Shown here: one piece after another, positions 12,258 to 21,852 of the stretch
Layout: every line of letters begins with the position of its first letter
Position numbering within the stretch: the first letter of the stretch is position 1
From: Mytilisepta virgata
Lineage: Eukaryota; Mollusca; Bivalvia; Mytilida; Mytilidae
Direction: 5' to 3'
Length of the DNA stretch: 64,000 nt
Assembly (NCBI GenBank): GCA_028015205.1
Contig: CM051519.1
Location: forward strand, 87,503,539 to 87,567,538
Program-made: the position numbers and the translations under genes
Notes under the pieces: model-generated
Databases searched by the model: none
Seen by the model: only the letters and a program-made list of their open reading frames with translations
What the model was told of the DNA's origin: nothing

Positions 12258-13799
12258 TACTGAACCGCAAAAGAAACGTCGCACAAAATGACATGTTCAC
12301 ATACATTTATTTCAAAGTGACATTTATATATTTTAAATTAATTTTTACAAAATTTAATGAATGATTTACAGTCTTTTAGTTACAATGTTCACAAAAACGT
12401 CACAATTGTCGCAACGTCACATGTTTTCAATGCTGTGCTCCCACGTCCGTTAATAACGTGTATGTCCTCCACCGGCACCAATTACTGCGGCACATCTTCG
12501 GTACATGGAGTTGATGAGCCGATTAATAAACGCCATCGGAATACGTGCCCATACTCTCTGAAACGCTTGTGAAAGTTCAGCTGCAGTTGTCGGACTTGGC
12601 TGCTCATTATTCAACCGTCTTTGAACTTCGTCCCATAAATGTTCAATAGGGTTTAAATCTGGACTCAAAGCCGGCCAATCCATAACATTAATGTTATTCT
12701 GCTGTAGGAAGTCTCTTGTGGCTCTTGCGGTATGCGCACGTGCATTGTCCTGTTGGAAAGTCTTGTTTTGATGACGTGCGAAATGGGGCTGAACATGGGG
12801 TGTCAAGACTTGGTCGATGTAACGGGCAGCTGTTACGCCATTTCCTCTGCCTGGGCCAAGGTTCTGAAAGATGACTGCACCAAGTTTAACGTTAAGGCCG
12901 ATTCCACCCCATACCATGATGCTAGGTCCTCCCCACGCGTCTGTTTCCAGAATGCAGCTGTCTTCGTAACGTTCCCCGCGTCTTCTCCACACTCTGGTTC
13001 TGCCATCGGCTGTTGAAATGCAGTTAAGGCTTTCGTCAGAGAAGATGATGTTACGCCATTGTCGATTTCGCCAATTCTGTCGCTGAGTGGCCCACTGAAG
13101 ACGAGCTTGACGGTGTCGAGGAGTAAGAATAGGTCCTCTTGCAGGACGGCGACATCTCATGTTTCTAGCAGCTAATCGCCGACGAACCGTATCATCACTT
13201 ATGGGTCGTCCATGTGTTCCAACAGTGTTTCTGGCAGTTTCGGCAGCTGGGGTGAACCGATTCATCAAATGGTGACGAACAATGCCTCTATTCTGTCTAG
13301 GGGTAGTGACTTGGGGTCTTCCACTCCGTGGACGGTCATTTGTGCTGTTTGTTGCATTGTACCGTGTCCGTAGACGTTCAATTGTTCGAACAGCACAGTT
13401 GAAGTCGTTGGCAATAACTCTGGCAGATTGCCCAGCATCCAATCGACTAATGGCCTGTTCTCTCTGTTGTGGAGTCAGACGTGGCATAGCTTCTGTGTCA
13501 ACACCGATACTAACACTCTTTAATTTTCTCCGGCCTTTTATACCCATAAAGGAGCATGAATTTCACGAACATTTAAGATTTAAGAAAAATTACCGCCAAG
13601 TGTGTCCCACGAGCGGTTTTAGGTACGGTCGCTCTACGATATCAACTGAAAATTATTCAACCGAAAATTTAATTCACAGGTAATTTAATCTTACCTGGTG
13701 ATGTAATCGTAATACTGATTATATAAAAATCATTAATTAATATTTATTTTGAATTTTGCTAACATTTTGAAAAAGCGACGTTTCTTTTGCGGTTCAGTA
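12258..13799. mobile_element. Tc1-type DNA transposon, complete, with TA duplication
   Basis: Perfect terminal inverted repeats of 23 bp flank the element (12260-12282 and 13775-13797). Each starts CTGAACCGCAAAAG and ends at ACGTCGC. They are bordered by TA at 12258-12259 and 13798-13799, the target duplication expected of Tc1/mariner. The unit of 1538 bp holds one long minus-strand open frame encoding a full transposase. It sits inside the BEL/Pao LTR and is far less decayed than its host sequence, so it is the younger insertion. Intact TIRs plus an intact frame mean it could be, or recently was, autonomous. Confidence 0.95.
12450..13547 (-). CDS. Tc1-family transposase, DD34E, intact
   Basis: The 365-residue frame is uninterrupted. 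Residues about 24-62 form the first helix-turn-helix (LTPQQREQAISRL, then ANDFNCAVRTIERL). DRPRSGRP at 71-78 is the GRPR-like linker, and a second DNA-binding helix set covers about 85-135. The catalytic residues are D171 (FSDES), D267 (QQDNARAH) and E302 (NPIEHLWDE), with 34 residues between the last two, giving DD34E as in Tc1. Length is typical for the family (about 340-360). A more usual start would be the Met at residue 21 (MPRLTPQQRE). The enzyme should cut and paste the element by acting on its TIRs in the nucleus. No frameshift or stop is seen, and its base composition looks visibly richer in G+C than the flanks. Confidence 0.95.
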   Translation of the reverse strand: MGIKGRRKLKSVSIGVDTEAMPRLTPQQREQAISRLDAGQSARVIANDFNCAVRTIERLRTRYNATNSTNDRPRSGRPQVTTPRQNRGIVRHHLMNRFTPAAETARNTVGTHGRPISDDTVRRRLAARNMRCRRPARGPILTPRHRQARLQWATQRQNWRNRQWRNIIFSDESLNCISTADGRTRVWRRRGERYEDSCILETDAWGGPSIMVWGGIGLNVKLGAVIFQNLGPGRGNGVTAARYIDQVLTPHVQPHFARHQNKTFQQDNARAHTARATRDFLQQNNINVMDWPALSPDLNPIEHLWDEVQRRLNNEQPSPTTAAELSQAFQRVWARIPMAFINRLINSMYRRCAAVIGAGGGHTRY

Positions 13800-14049
13800 T
13801 ATGTTACATGTATTGAACTTTAAAGTTTCCACCGGAACATTTGTATTTACGTTTGTCATTTTTTATTTTCAGAGAATCGTTCATTGTTACCATTTATTGT
13901 CACCGTATAGTGTTTGTCATAAAAATGAAGATGGAAATAAACTTTTAGAAATTTACGAACGCATACTCGATCCTTTAGCCCATGAAATCCTCAACAGCCA
14001 TACTTAGAATGAATGATCCTAAGGGTATCTAGAATAAAGTTTGTTTTAT

Positions 14050-14834
14050 TTTATTGTCCATCGAGAATTATGGCCGCCATGGCTAAAAATGGAACATAGG
14101 GATAAACTGCAGTTTTTGACTTGTATCTAAAAAACTAAAGCATAAAGGGTAAAACTGATATGGGGGTAAGAATGTTCATTAAGTCAAGATCTACCTGCCA
14201 TGACATTTTCAGACAAATTTGTCAACCCTTTGTTATGTTATTGTCCCTGAATTGTTAATTTTAAGGAAATTTTGCAGTTTTAGATTATTAACTTGAATAT
14301 TATTATAGATAAAGACAAACTGTAAACAGCAAAAATGTTCAGCAAAGTAAGATCTACAAATAGGTCAAGATGACCAAAATCCCTTTCCTTTGACCCCTTA
14401 TTGGAGTTTTTGCCCTTGAAAGATTATTTACATATAAACAGTCATTATCAGTAAAAATAATGGTCTGACATATTGTTACAGATGTTAAAATAAATTAAAT
14501 GGTAGCTGTACAACTAAAATGGATGCTAAAGGTCATTGACAAAGTCCCTATCAACAATATATATTTGGGTGAATACCCTATAATTTACTTTATTTAGCTG
14601 TTCAAGTCAAAATGTTAGTCAAGAGTCCAAGCCATTGAAAAAGTCCATAGCAATCGATGAGAAAGTTCCCAGCAACCATATATATTTGGGTTCAGGATTC
14701 TATATTTTAGTTGTTCAAGTCAATATGTAGGCGAAAAATGCAACAGTATACATTAAATAGCAACAATAATCATTGATGCAAGATTTACACAAAAAGTAAC
14801 AGGTGAGCGATTCAGGCTCTTGGGAGCCTCTTGT
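14050..14834 (+). mobile_element. Family F1 repeat, 5'-truncated, 3' hairpin present
   Basis: The 3' end reads CAGGTGAGCGATTCAGG then CTCTTGGGAGCCTCTTGTT. It contains the stem AGGCTC / GAGCCT with a four-base loop and the CTTGTT end shared with the copy at 43624-44881. Internal sequence (ATGGCTAAAAATGGAACATAGGG-like, near 14079) matches the same family. The 5' hairpin is absent, so the copy is truncated. No coding capacity is seen. Confidence 0.75.
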
Positions 14835-16310
14835 TTTATAGTTAATTTAGTAGTCATTTTATGTATTAGTGTACTCATTAGATAGTAAAGGAGAAGGTAT
14901 AAGAACACCCAAAGTGCCATGCAAGTCAGATGTCATTTTATTTTTTACTTAGTCTTAAAACTTTGATTCATATAACAGCTTTCTGATTTTTTTTTCTCTT
15001 TTGTCATTTGACTTGCCTGAGATTTTTTGTCAGGAACATTATCTGACTTAGTCATGTAATAAAATATGAGAATAAATGGTTTGTTCTTACACAAAGACTT
15101 TATTGCAGTTTATTGTTCTAGAATGCAGTGTTTTAGAGACCAGCCATTTCACTTGAAGGGAGGGGATTATGCCTCTTACTTCTGGACCAGAATTGTTTTT
15201 GCATGGAATTACAATCAGATTTTTTTTGGGGGGTGGGGGGGGGGGGGGGGGGGGGAAGAGGTGAGTCCAAAATCCTGAAACAGTATATTTTAAAAATCAA
15301 AATGAGAAAAACAATTTTTTTTCAGTTTTAAAAAACAGAGAAGCCTAAAAGGAATAAAAATATATCTGAAAAGGATTTTTGTTGGACATTTTTGAAGTCA
15401 AATTATTCATCTTTTAAGCTTTCCAAATCACGATATTCTTTCTTCATCCACTTTTACCTAGGAAAGTATATCACTGTAATCTATCATGCTATGTCTTCAG
15501 TTTAGTAAAAATTCAGAGTGCCAGATGTTTTCGAAGTTGATAGATTGTTTTAGGATTTTGCAGATTTTTTATGATACGTACATATGATGTATGTCAATTA
15601 TTGTTTAAAATTTTCAGATATTCTTTAAAAAAAATATACTTGCTTCTTTTACATATGAATTTGTACATGTAAAACATGATAAATAAACAAATTTATGTAA
15701 CTGTAATTGATTATTTGTTTCTAGAAAGGTTTAGTAGAGCCAATAATGGTAGTGTATACAGTTTTATCAAGCAGTTTCTGTGGTTTCAAACCAATAAACC
15801 CAGTTGAACAAATAAAAGCTTAATTATTCCGGTACTGGGTAGAAAAGCCTTTTTAATCATGTCACATTGCAAATCTAAGGCAGTTATGAATATGCTGTTG
15901 TTTTATGGATGTATTAGCCATTGCATTTCTACCTGTTTCTAGGCCTACAGAAAAAAAATTTACAAGACACTGTACATATAATTATATAATTATCTGTTCT
16001 TTTTTTTAGTCAATCCACAAACAACATGCCAGAAAATGCTATATTGCTTTGATTGACATAACATCCCTTTTCTGTAGTCTGTCTTCGCGGAATACATTGT
16101 GACGTCATGAAAATGTCTAGCAAAGGCCTTGAAAACACCAAATACCTGGCTTCTATATCATAAAACTTTGGAGTACCATGTTTTACCCTTACTAAAACAT
16201 CAGCTAATCAATTTGCAGAATTAAGGAAATTTGCAAACTCTGAGGAAGAATTTCATACTCCAAATACTGAGTAAAGTTTTATGACATTGAAGCTTGATTT
16301 CACTCTCTTG
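14835..16310. other. Intergenic, poly-G tract, no gene recognised
   Basis: A nearly pure G tract runs from about 15226 to 15256, broken by single T residues, and could form a G-quadruplex. A short palindrome-poor AT-rich background surrounds it. No protein motif or repeat relationship could be supported here. Confidence 0.45.
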
Positions 16311-16313
16311 ATC

Positions 16314-17347
16314 CTATTTGGAGGAAGTTAGAAATCTATAGAATAAAAACAATACATGAGCAATCAACTGGATAGAGATTTTATTTTGTACTTGACGAGT
16401 AAGCCTCGCATTTCTACCTGTTTCCCAGTCGAGAACAAAATTTAAAGAGACATTGTAAATATCATATAGTGTCGGTATATACTGTACCTTACTTGTTTGA
16501 GGAGCATGGTACTGTCCAATTCCAGGTGGCACTTCTCCATGATTCATCCTTACTGCCAATTCCATGATACTACCAATGCCTTTAAAAGAAGTATAATGGT
16601 TCTTTTGAAATTTTTTTTTACTAAGAGGTCTACTAGAATTGGAACGGCACAAGTTTCTATTGATGTTTCTGCCATTTGTTCTCTTGATCCAGTTGATTGT
16701 AGCCTTTTACAAACTTTTAAATAAATATTAGGTTTGTCTACTAAATCAGTGATTATTTCTGGTTGTTTTAATTTTAAAACTGTCAAAATGTCTGTAACAG
16801 TTTCAGTTGTTGCAGTAATTGCAACCATTCTTACACTTGGAATAATACTTCTCAAAACAGAAATGTCGCGAAATATTGGTCGGAAATCACTGCCCCAGAG
16901 GCAAATGCAATGAGCCTCGGCGAAAACAACATGTGTAACTTCACATTCTAAGTTTGATTTATAACGATATTTGAGAAATTTCTTGCTGAGGATATTTTCA
17001 GGATGACCAATAAAAATGCGTGCGTCAAGCCTTCCTCACATATCAAATTTGACAAAAAGCTCTCATTAACATTTATGTAGTTACTATTCAACTTAGCCTG
17101 CTCTTCTATAATAGCATTAAGAGGAGAGGTGATAATCTTTGGAAAAAAAAAGAATTGAGAATGGTAAAATAATACGATAATATATTGAAGATTTTCCATG
17201 GCCGGTTGGTAAAATTGAAACTGTGTCGCGGTTTTGAGACAAAGCATACAAAGTGTCTATCTGTTTAGGTTTACCGGTCTCTTTATGCGTGAAGCTTTCT
17301 GCCGAACTGCAAATTAAAGAGACCGGATCCCAGTCTAGCGGCGTCAT
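16314..17347 (-). pseudogene. RecQ-like DNA helicase remnant
   Basis: Reading the minus strand from 17347, the first frame has the Q-motif-like KPKQIDTLYALSQNRD and the Walker A box LPTGHGKSSIY. After a frame change near 17150 the next frame gives SPLNAIIEEQ, which fits helicase motif Ia. A third frame from about 16930 gives VVFAEAHCICLWGSDFRP, the RecQ DEAH box with its first acidic residue changed to Ala, followed by MVAITATTE (motif III). The sequence then runs on through DILTVLKLKQPEI to about 16600 and shifts frame again. At least three frame changes and the damaged DEAH box show it is not functional. RecQ-type ATPases with this spacing are often multicopy in bivalve genomes (recollection). 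I cannot tell whether it was a host gene or a transposon passenger. Confidence 0.75.
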
Positions 17348-17349
17348 AC

Positions 17350-17980
17350 AAAAGCATTATTTTTTAGACAAAAGATGAACCAGTGGCGCCAAACAAGCGA
17401 TGATTTAAAATGTTTCAAGACAAACAAACGGTTTATGATAAAATGCAGCTCTCAAAGCTCACGTATGTGTCTTCACAGGTCAAAACAATTGCTTATAGTG
17501 TAGTATTCCTCAATTGTTGAATGGATTTACTCATGCCAGTCATGGCAGAAGTTACGGCAACATTTCTTAGGTGAGGGGTACATTTTATTGATCTCATGAT
17601 TTGATCTTTTCAGTTAGAAGTTAACAATTATTTTAGATGATTGGATTAAATAAAAAGAAACCGGCACTGTTTAATTTTTAACATTTCTGGAAACAGGCCC
17701 TACAAGTTTAAAAATTAAATAAGCATTTTGTTAGTTACAAAACAAGTACTTTCAAACATTTTTAAAAGGTGCCAGAAGTTGCCTAGAATGCCTCATTTTT
17801 CCGTTGGCTTCTGGGAGCCTTTGGTGGCCCGCTGTCCCCTCGCCCTAAAAGCTCCTTCGCAAGATGACGAAATCTCTTCACGAATGTACACTGTTATATG
17901 AGTTCTTGAATAATAAAAAAGTGTTACATGACTAAACTTATTCACAAATGGTTAAAATATTTAGATAATGGAGAAATAGT
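17350..17980. other. Unassigned sequence before the LINE fragment
   Basis: No coding region or repeat was recognised. Confidence 0.35.
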
Positions 17981-17984
17981 TGGT

Positions 17985-19302
17985 ACTTTTTTTTTTTTGA
18001 TTTCAGTAGGGCTTTTGATCTTATTAACGATGCCATACTTTTAGAAAAGCTAAAATTTTATCATATCGGAGAACATATGATCAAATCATGTTTGTCTGAA
18101 AGACAACAAGAAGTTCAATACGCAAATATTAAATATGATAAACCTTTATAAAATATGGAGTGCTTCAAGGTTCTATTTTAGGTCCTCTTTTAATTTTAAT
18201 TTATATCAATGATTTACCACTTCATGTTAAACAATCCAACATGGATGTATATGCTGATGATTCAACATTGCATTTTCATGAGAAGAAAATTGAAAACATT
18301 AACAGCATATTGCAAAATGATTTAAATGCTGAACAATCTTGGTGTAACAATAACAGTATGAAAATTAATGCACAAAAAGGTGTATGAAATTGAGTTCAAA
18401 ACAAAAACTATCAGAATTATGTCTTACCATCAACGAAACTTGTATTGAGAATGTCCATTCTTTCTACTTGGCATTGACATTGAGGAAAATTTCAGCTGGG
18501 AAGAACATGTTGATCGTATATGTAAGATTATCTCATCTAAAATATCACTTTTGTATAAACTTAAAGAATATTTGCCTATACACATAAGACAACTATTTTA
18601 AAATTCATATTCTACCATATATATAGACTATTGTAGTTCATTTTGGGAAAATTTATTGCAAAAAGAATCAGATAGAATCATAAAACTTCAAAAAAGAGTA
18701 GCAAGAATTATACTTGAATGTGATATTTCTGCTTCATCTAATTTTATGTTTTCTTTTTTAAAAAAGCTGTCTTTCACAGAAAGAATAAAATACCAACAAT
18801 CAATTCTAATGTATAAAATTATAAATGGACTAACACCTGATTACTTATCAATGCTAAATAATAATAATGTTCAACACTACAACTTACGATCTGTCTCTAA
18901 TAACGATCTATTTGTTCCAAGACCAAATACTAATTTTTATAAAAAAAAAAATCTTTTCATTATTCTGCAATCAAGGTATGGAATAATTTACCATTCACAA
19001 TACAAAATTGTCGTATTGTGGAATTATTCAAGAAACATTGTTACAATGATTTTCTTGAAAATTCTATGCAAGTCAAATAATCTTTCTTTTATGGTTAGAA
19101 TATGAAAACTTTATTAATTGTTGCCATTTAAATGTTTGGATGATTGATTTCTATATATTGTATTTTGATGTATGAATGTTAACTGTATACATGTATCTGG
19201 TTTGAGGGCCTCAATGAAAATTAGACTAGTTATAATTGAGTTGCCATCTTTAAATAAAGAATTTATTATTATTATTATTATTTTTATTATTATTATTATA
19301 AT
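17985..19302 (+). pseudogene. LINE reverse transcriptase, 3' fragment with (ATT)n tail
   Basis: The sequence enters inside the RT palm (DFSRAFDLINDAIL near 17998-18045), then after a frame change shows LQGSILGPLLILIYIND and the catalytic YADDS box (within 18160-18387). A further frame change leads to the thumb and C-terminal region (about 18384-18590, then 18656-19105, ending before 19110). The C-terminal part includes KLQKRVARIIL and NGLTPDYLS, typical for non-LTR elements. The 3' end is a run of ATT at about 19259-19301, as LINEs of several clades end in short tandem repeats. It is 5'-truncated and broken by stops. The clade is not resolved. Confidence 0.8.
19259..19302 (+). repeat. (ATT)n microsatellite, LINE 3' tail
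   Basis: About 14 ATT units with one T-rich interruption follow TAAAGAATTT directly after the LINE C-terminal coding region. This arrangement indicates the original reverse-transcribed tail of the element. Confidence 0.85.
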
Positions 19303-19602
19303 CTTTCCGACAAAAGTCATTACTCCTATTTCGTTCCAAAGTGGGTTGCCATCTCTGATATAGACTCCAATTTCCCTTGCTGAAACAGTGTTAAAGAAAA
19401 AGTCAAAATAAGGACGGCACAAAAATTGTGTATTTTAAGATCTTATGATAGAATTATTAAAAAAATGTTGAAAATTGAGTTTTGGATAGGTGCAAGATGA
19501 TAGTGACATGGATTTCTTTGTTTATTGAAAGGTACATGTAGCTGAAAATTTCTGAGATGTTTAGCTAAAAATATCTGAAGAGTTATTTTTTCATTCTTTA
19601 TT

Positions 19603-20172
19603 ATACCCCCGCTTTTGAAAAAGCGAGGGTACATAGTATTCGTTGTGTCCGCCAGTCAATTCGTTCGTCCGACCTTTGTATCTGCAACTCCTCCTAAACC
19701 ACTGTATGGACTTTGATGAAACTTTCAGAGGATCTTTATTACATGATGCCATAGTGCATTTTCTATTTTAGATTTTGATCTGATGAATATTTGGGGTTAC
19801 CCGTACCAAAACATGGACTTTGACATTCATTGTGATATGATGATGCCATCCGCAACTCCTCCTAAATCACTGAATGGAATTTGATGAAACTTTCAGAGGA
19901 GCTTTATTACATGATGCTGTAGTGCACCTCCTATTTTAGATTCTGATCTGACCAACATTTTGGGTTTCCCATACCAACACATGGACGTTGCCATTCATTG
20001 TGATAGGGGGTTCCAGTATGCCATCCGCAACTCCTCCTAAAGCACTGAATGGAATCTGATGATACTCATCTCACTGCTGTTGGAGTTTTCCTATCCAAAA
20101 TATTGACATTTTCTTTCATGTATCTTATGTAAGTCTCGGATATCAGGTAGTGAGCTATGCTCACAGTATTTC
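19603..20172 (+). mobile_element. Hairpin-ended repeat family F2
   Basis: The 5' end is a hairpin: TACCCCCGCTTTT, a short loop, then the complementary AAAGCGAGGGTA (19603-19631). Three internal units of about 175 bp follow. Each contains CAACTCCTCCTAAA then a TGATGAAACTTTCAGAGG-type core (near 19686, 19853 and 20028). The 3' end has the perfect stem GTGAGC / GCTCAC with loop TAT (20150-20164). No frame of useful length is present, so it is non-autonomous. The architecture matches families F1, F3 and F4 in this window, although the terminal hairpin sequences differ. Confidence 0.75.
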
Positions 20173-20576
20173 TAGTTTCTATCAATTTTTCTTTAATCTT
20201 TTTTTAAAAAATTATTCTGTATAATTTTCACCCCATCCAATTACACTCATCAAAAGTCTAAAAAACCGTATGGTGAATCCTTTCATTCCTTTTATCTGTT
20301 CTATTTTGTTTAGTTTACAATTATCTCTTTCAAATCAATTCTTCATTGTTAAAATATTGCATGTTGTGAGTTAAGCAATGAATTATAACTATTTTCCCGA
20401 TCCTTATATTATATAATTGTATATCAAAATAAGAGTAAGAAATAAAGAATATTATTGTTGCATTGTTTTTATAATATTTTGAGGTTTGTTGTGCATTTCA
20501 TTGCATTTTATTGTCTTCTGCAATAAAAAAAGTCAAGTCAAATAAAGTTGTTATATTCGACAATTTATAGTAAAGA

Positions 20577-20849
20577 TAAAATAACAATCCAAAGATACTT
20601 ACATTAGATACAGTTAATTTATACTATGCTGTATACGACGCATTTCAAGGAGTTACCTCTCATCAGCAGCATTAAAACCGAAATATTTGGAAGACCAAAA
20701 ACCAAACTTATATTAAGCAAGAAGTACTCAACCAAAAATACCGAAATAGGAAGCCAAATTTCAGCTAAGGAGATCTACCATGTGCAATACAAGGAATGAA
20801 CCCTTAGTATTTCTATTATTTTTGAATTTTGTTAAATACAGGTAATAAG
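20577..20849 (+). repeat. Interspersed repeat B, copy 1
   Basis: It starts AAAATAACAATCCAAAGATA and contains TATACTATGCTGTATACGAC, GCATTTCAAGGAGTTACCTC, TCATCAGCAGCATTAAAACC and AAGGAGATCTACCATGTGC. It ends near TTTGAATTTTGTTAAATAC. Further copies are at 32722-32991, 33103-33382, 43142-43279 (partial) and, inverted, 62000-62130. No protein frame is conserved across copies. The class is unknown. Confidence 0.9.
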
Positions 20850-21850
20850 TTATTTTATATATATGACTACAAAGTTGTATGTTTTACAAAACCGGTAAAC
20901 AAATACTGTAGTCAATTTTTGAAAACTAAAGAAACGGGCATGAAGATGCCAGGTCTGAATGAAATGCCCAATTCTTACTTTTCTACAAAAAACGCTCTGG
21001 GTATCATTAGAGCACATACACACAAAAAAACACACATAAACATCTTTGCATTTTGCAGCTGATATATAGTTAGATCTCATCAAGCGGAAAAAATCTAACA
21101 CCAAACATTCATATCTTGTTCTAAAACCGAACCCGATATGAAATAAATATAATGTCTAAATAGAATGTCCATGTAACAGTTTTGACGTCAAATGCATTTT
21201 TCACCAAATTTTGACGCAATGAACGTCCATTTTTTTTTTGGGTGATCAGCATTTTTTAAATATTTCAATACGAAGACTGAAAAAAGAAAGATGAAACAAA
21301 AACAAAACATAACAACACATACCATTTATACAGACACATTTTGGAGGCCAGACAAACTTAATTATTAGTTCGTTCGATTGTGAAAAGACGAATCCCGACA
21401 GATTTCGGCGCGATCTTTATAGTAATTAAAAAAAAGGGATCAATGAAAGTTGATTACATAATATGTTATTATTTCTTACCTAATAATATATGTTATATTT
21501 TTATATATTTCATACATAAGTGTAGCAATAAATGCGATGACACGTGGGACGCGGCAGTTCGTTTATATTTAAACAGAAAATATTTGTTTTTTATCAATAT
21601 GCTTGATACCGCGTTTAAATGATGTTTAAGTTTTGAATCATCTTTTATATATATTAAGCAATACCATAAATGTATTTAATGTAGTTTTTAATATGACCCT
21701 TATTTCGAAAATTAACAATTCTGAAAAAACTGCATACTAAAAGGAACTGAAAAAAGAAAGAAATCAGAAAAGAATAACAAGTACTACGTTAACAATTCGG
21801 AAAAATATAAAACCCAAAAAATTATTGAATAGTCAAACCACAGATGCAAT
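20850..21850. other. AT-rich stretch, nothing recognised
   Basis: Short open frames show no motifs. No repeat relationship to the rest of the window was noticed. Confidence 0.4.
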
Positions 21851-21852
21851 TG

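Larger units (their letters stand above)
8935..14020 (+). mobile_element. BEL/Pao LTR retrotransposon, 5'-truncated, 3' LTR split by Tc1
   Basis: From left to right the segment carries the end of reverse transcriptase, an A17/RNase H region, an integrase with a degenerate zinc-binding N-terminus, the integrase C-terminal tail, a purine-rich tract (GGAGGG at 11790-11795) and a putative 3' LTR starting TGTATTAGAAC at 11796. The order RT, RNase H, IN and the sequence style fit BEL/Pao. Gag, protease, the first RT motifs and the 5' LTR are missing. The frame changes several times. The LTR is interrupted by a complete Tc1 element at 12260-13797. The right LTR end is uncertain, about 13990-14040. 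Confidence 0.85.
11796..14020 (+). repeat. Putative BEL/Pao 3' LTR interrupted by Tc1
   Basis: A GGAGGG purine tract at 11790-11795 is followed by TGTATTAGAAC, a normal start for an LTR. The sequence runs to 12257, is interrupted by the Tc1 element, and resumes at 13800 with an AATAAA at about 13936. No partner 5' LTR exists in the window, so the LTR call rests on position after integrase and the purine tract only. Its right boundary is not defined. Confidence 0.5.

Noticed and set aside
19114..19422. Open frames across the ATT repeat
   Set aside because: The poly-isoleucine or poly-asparagine-like sequence is created by the microsatellite tail of the LINE fragment.
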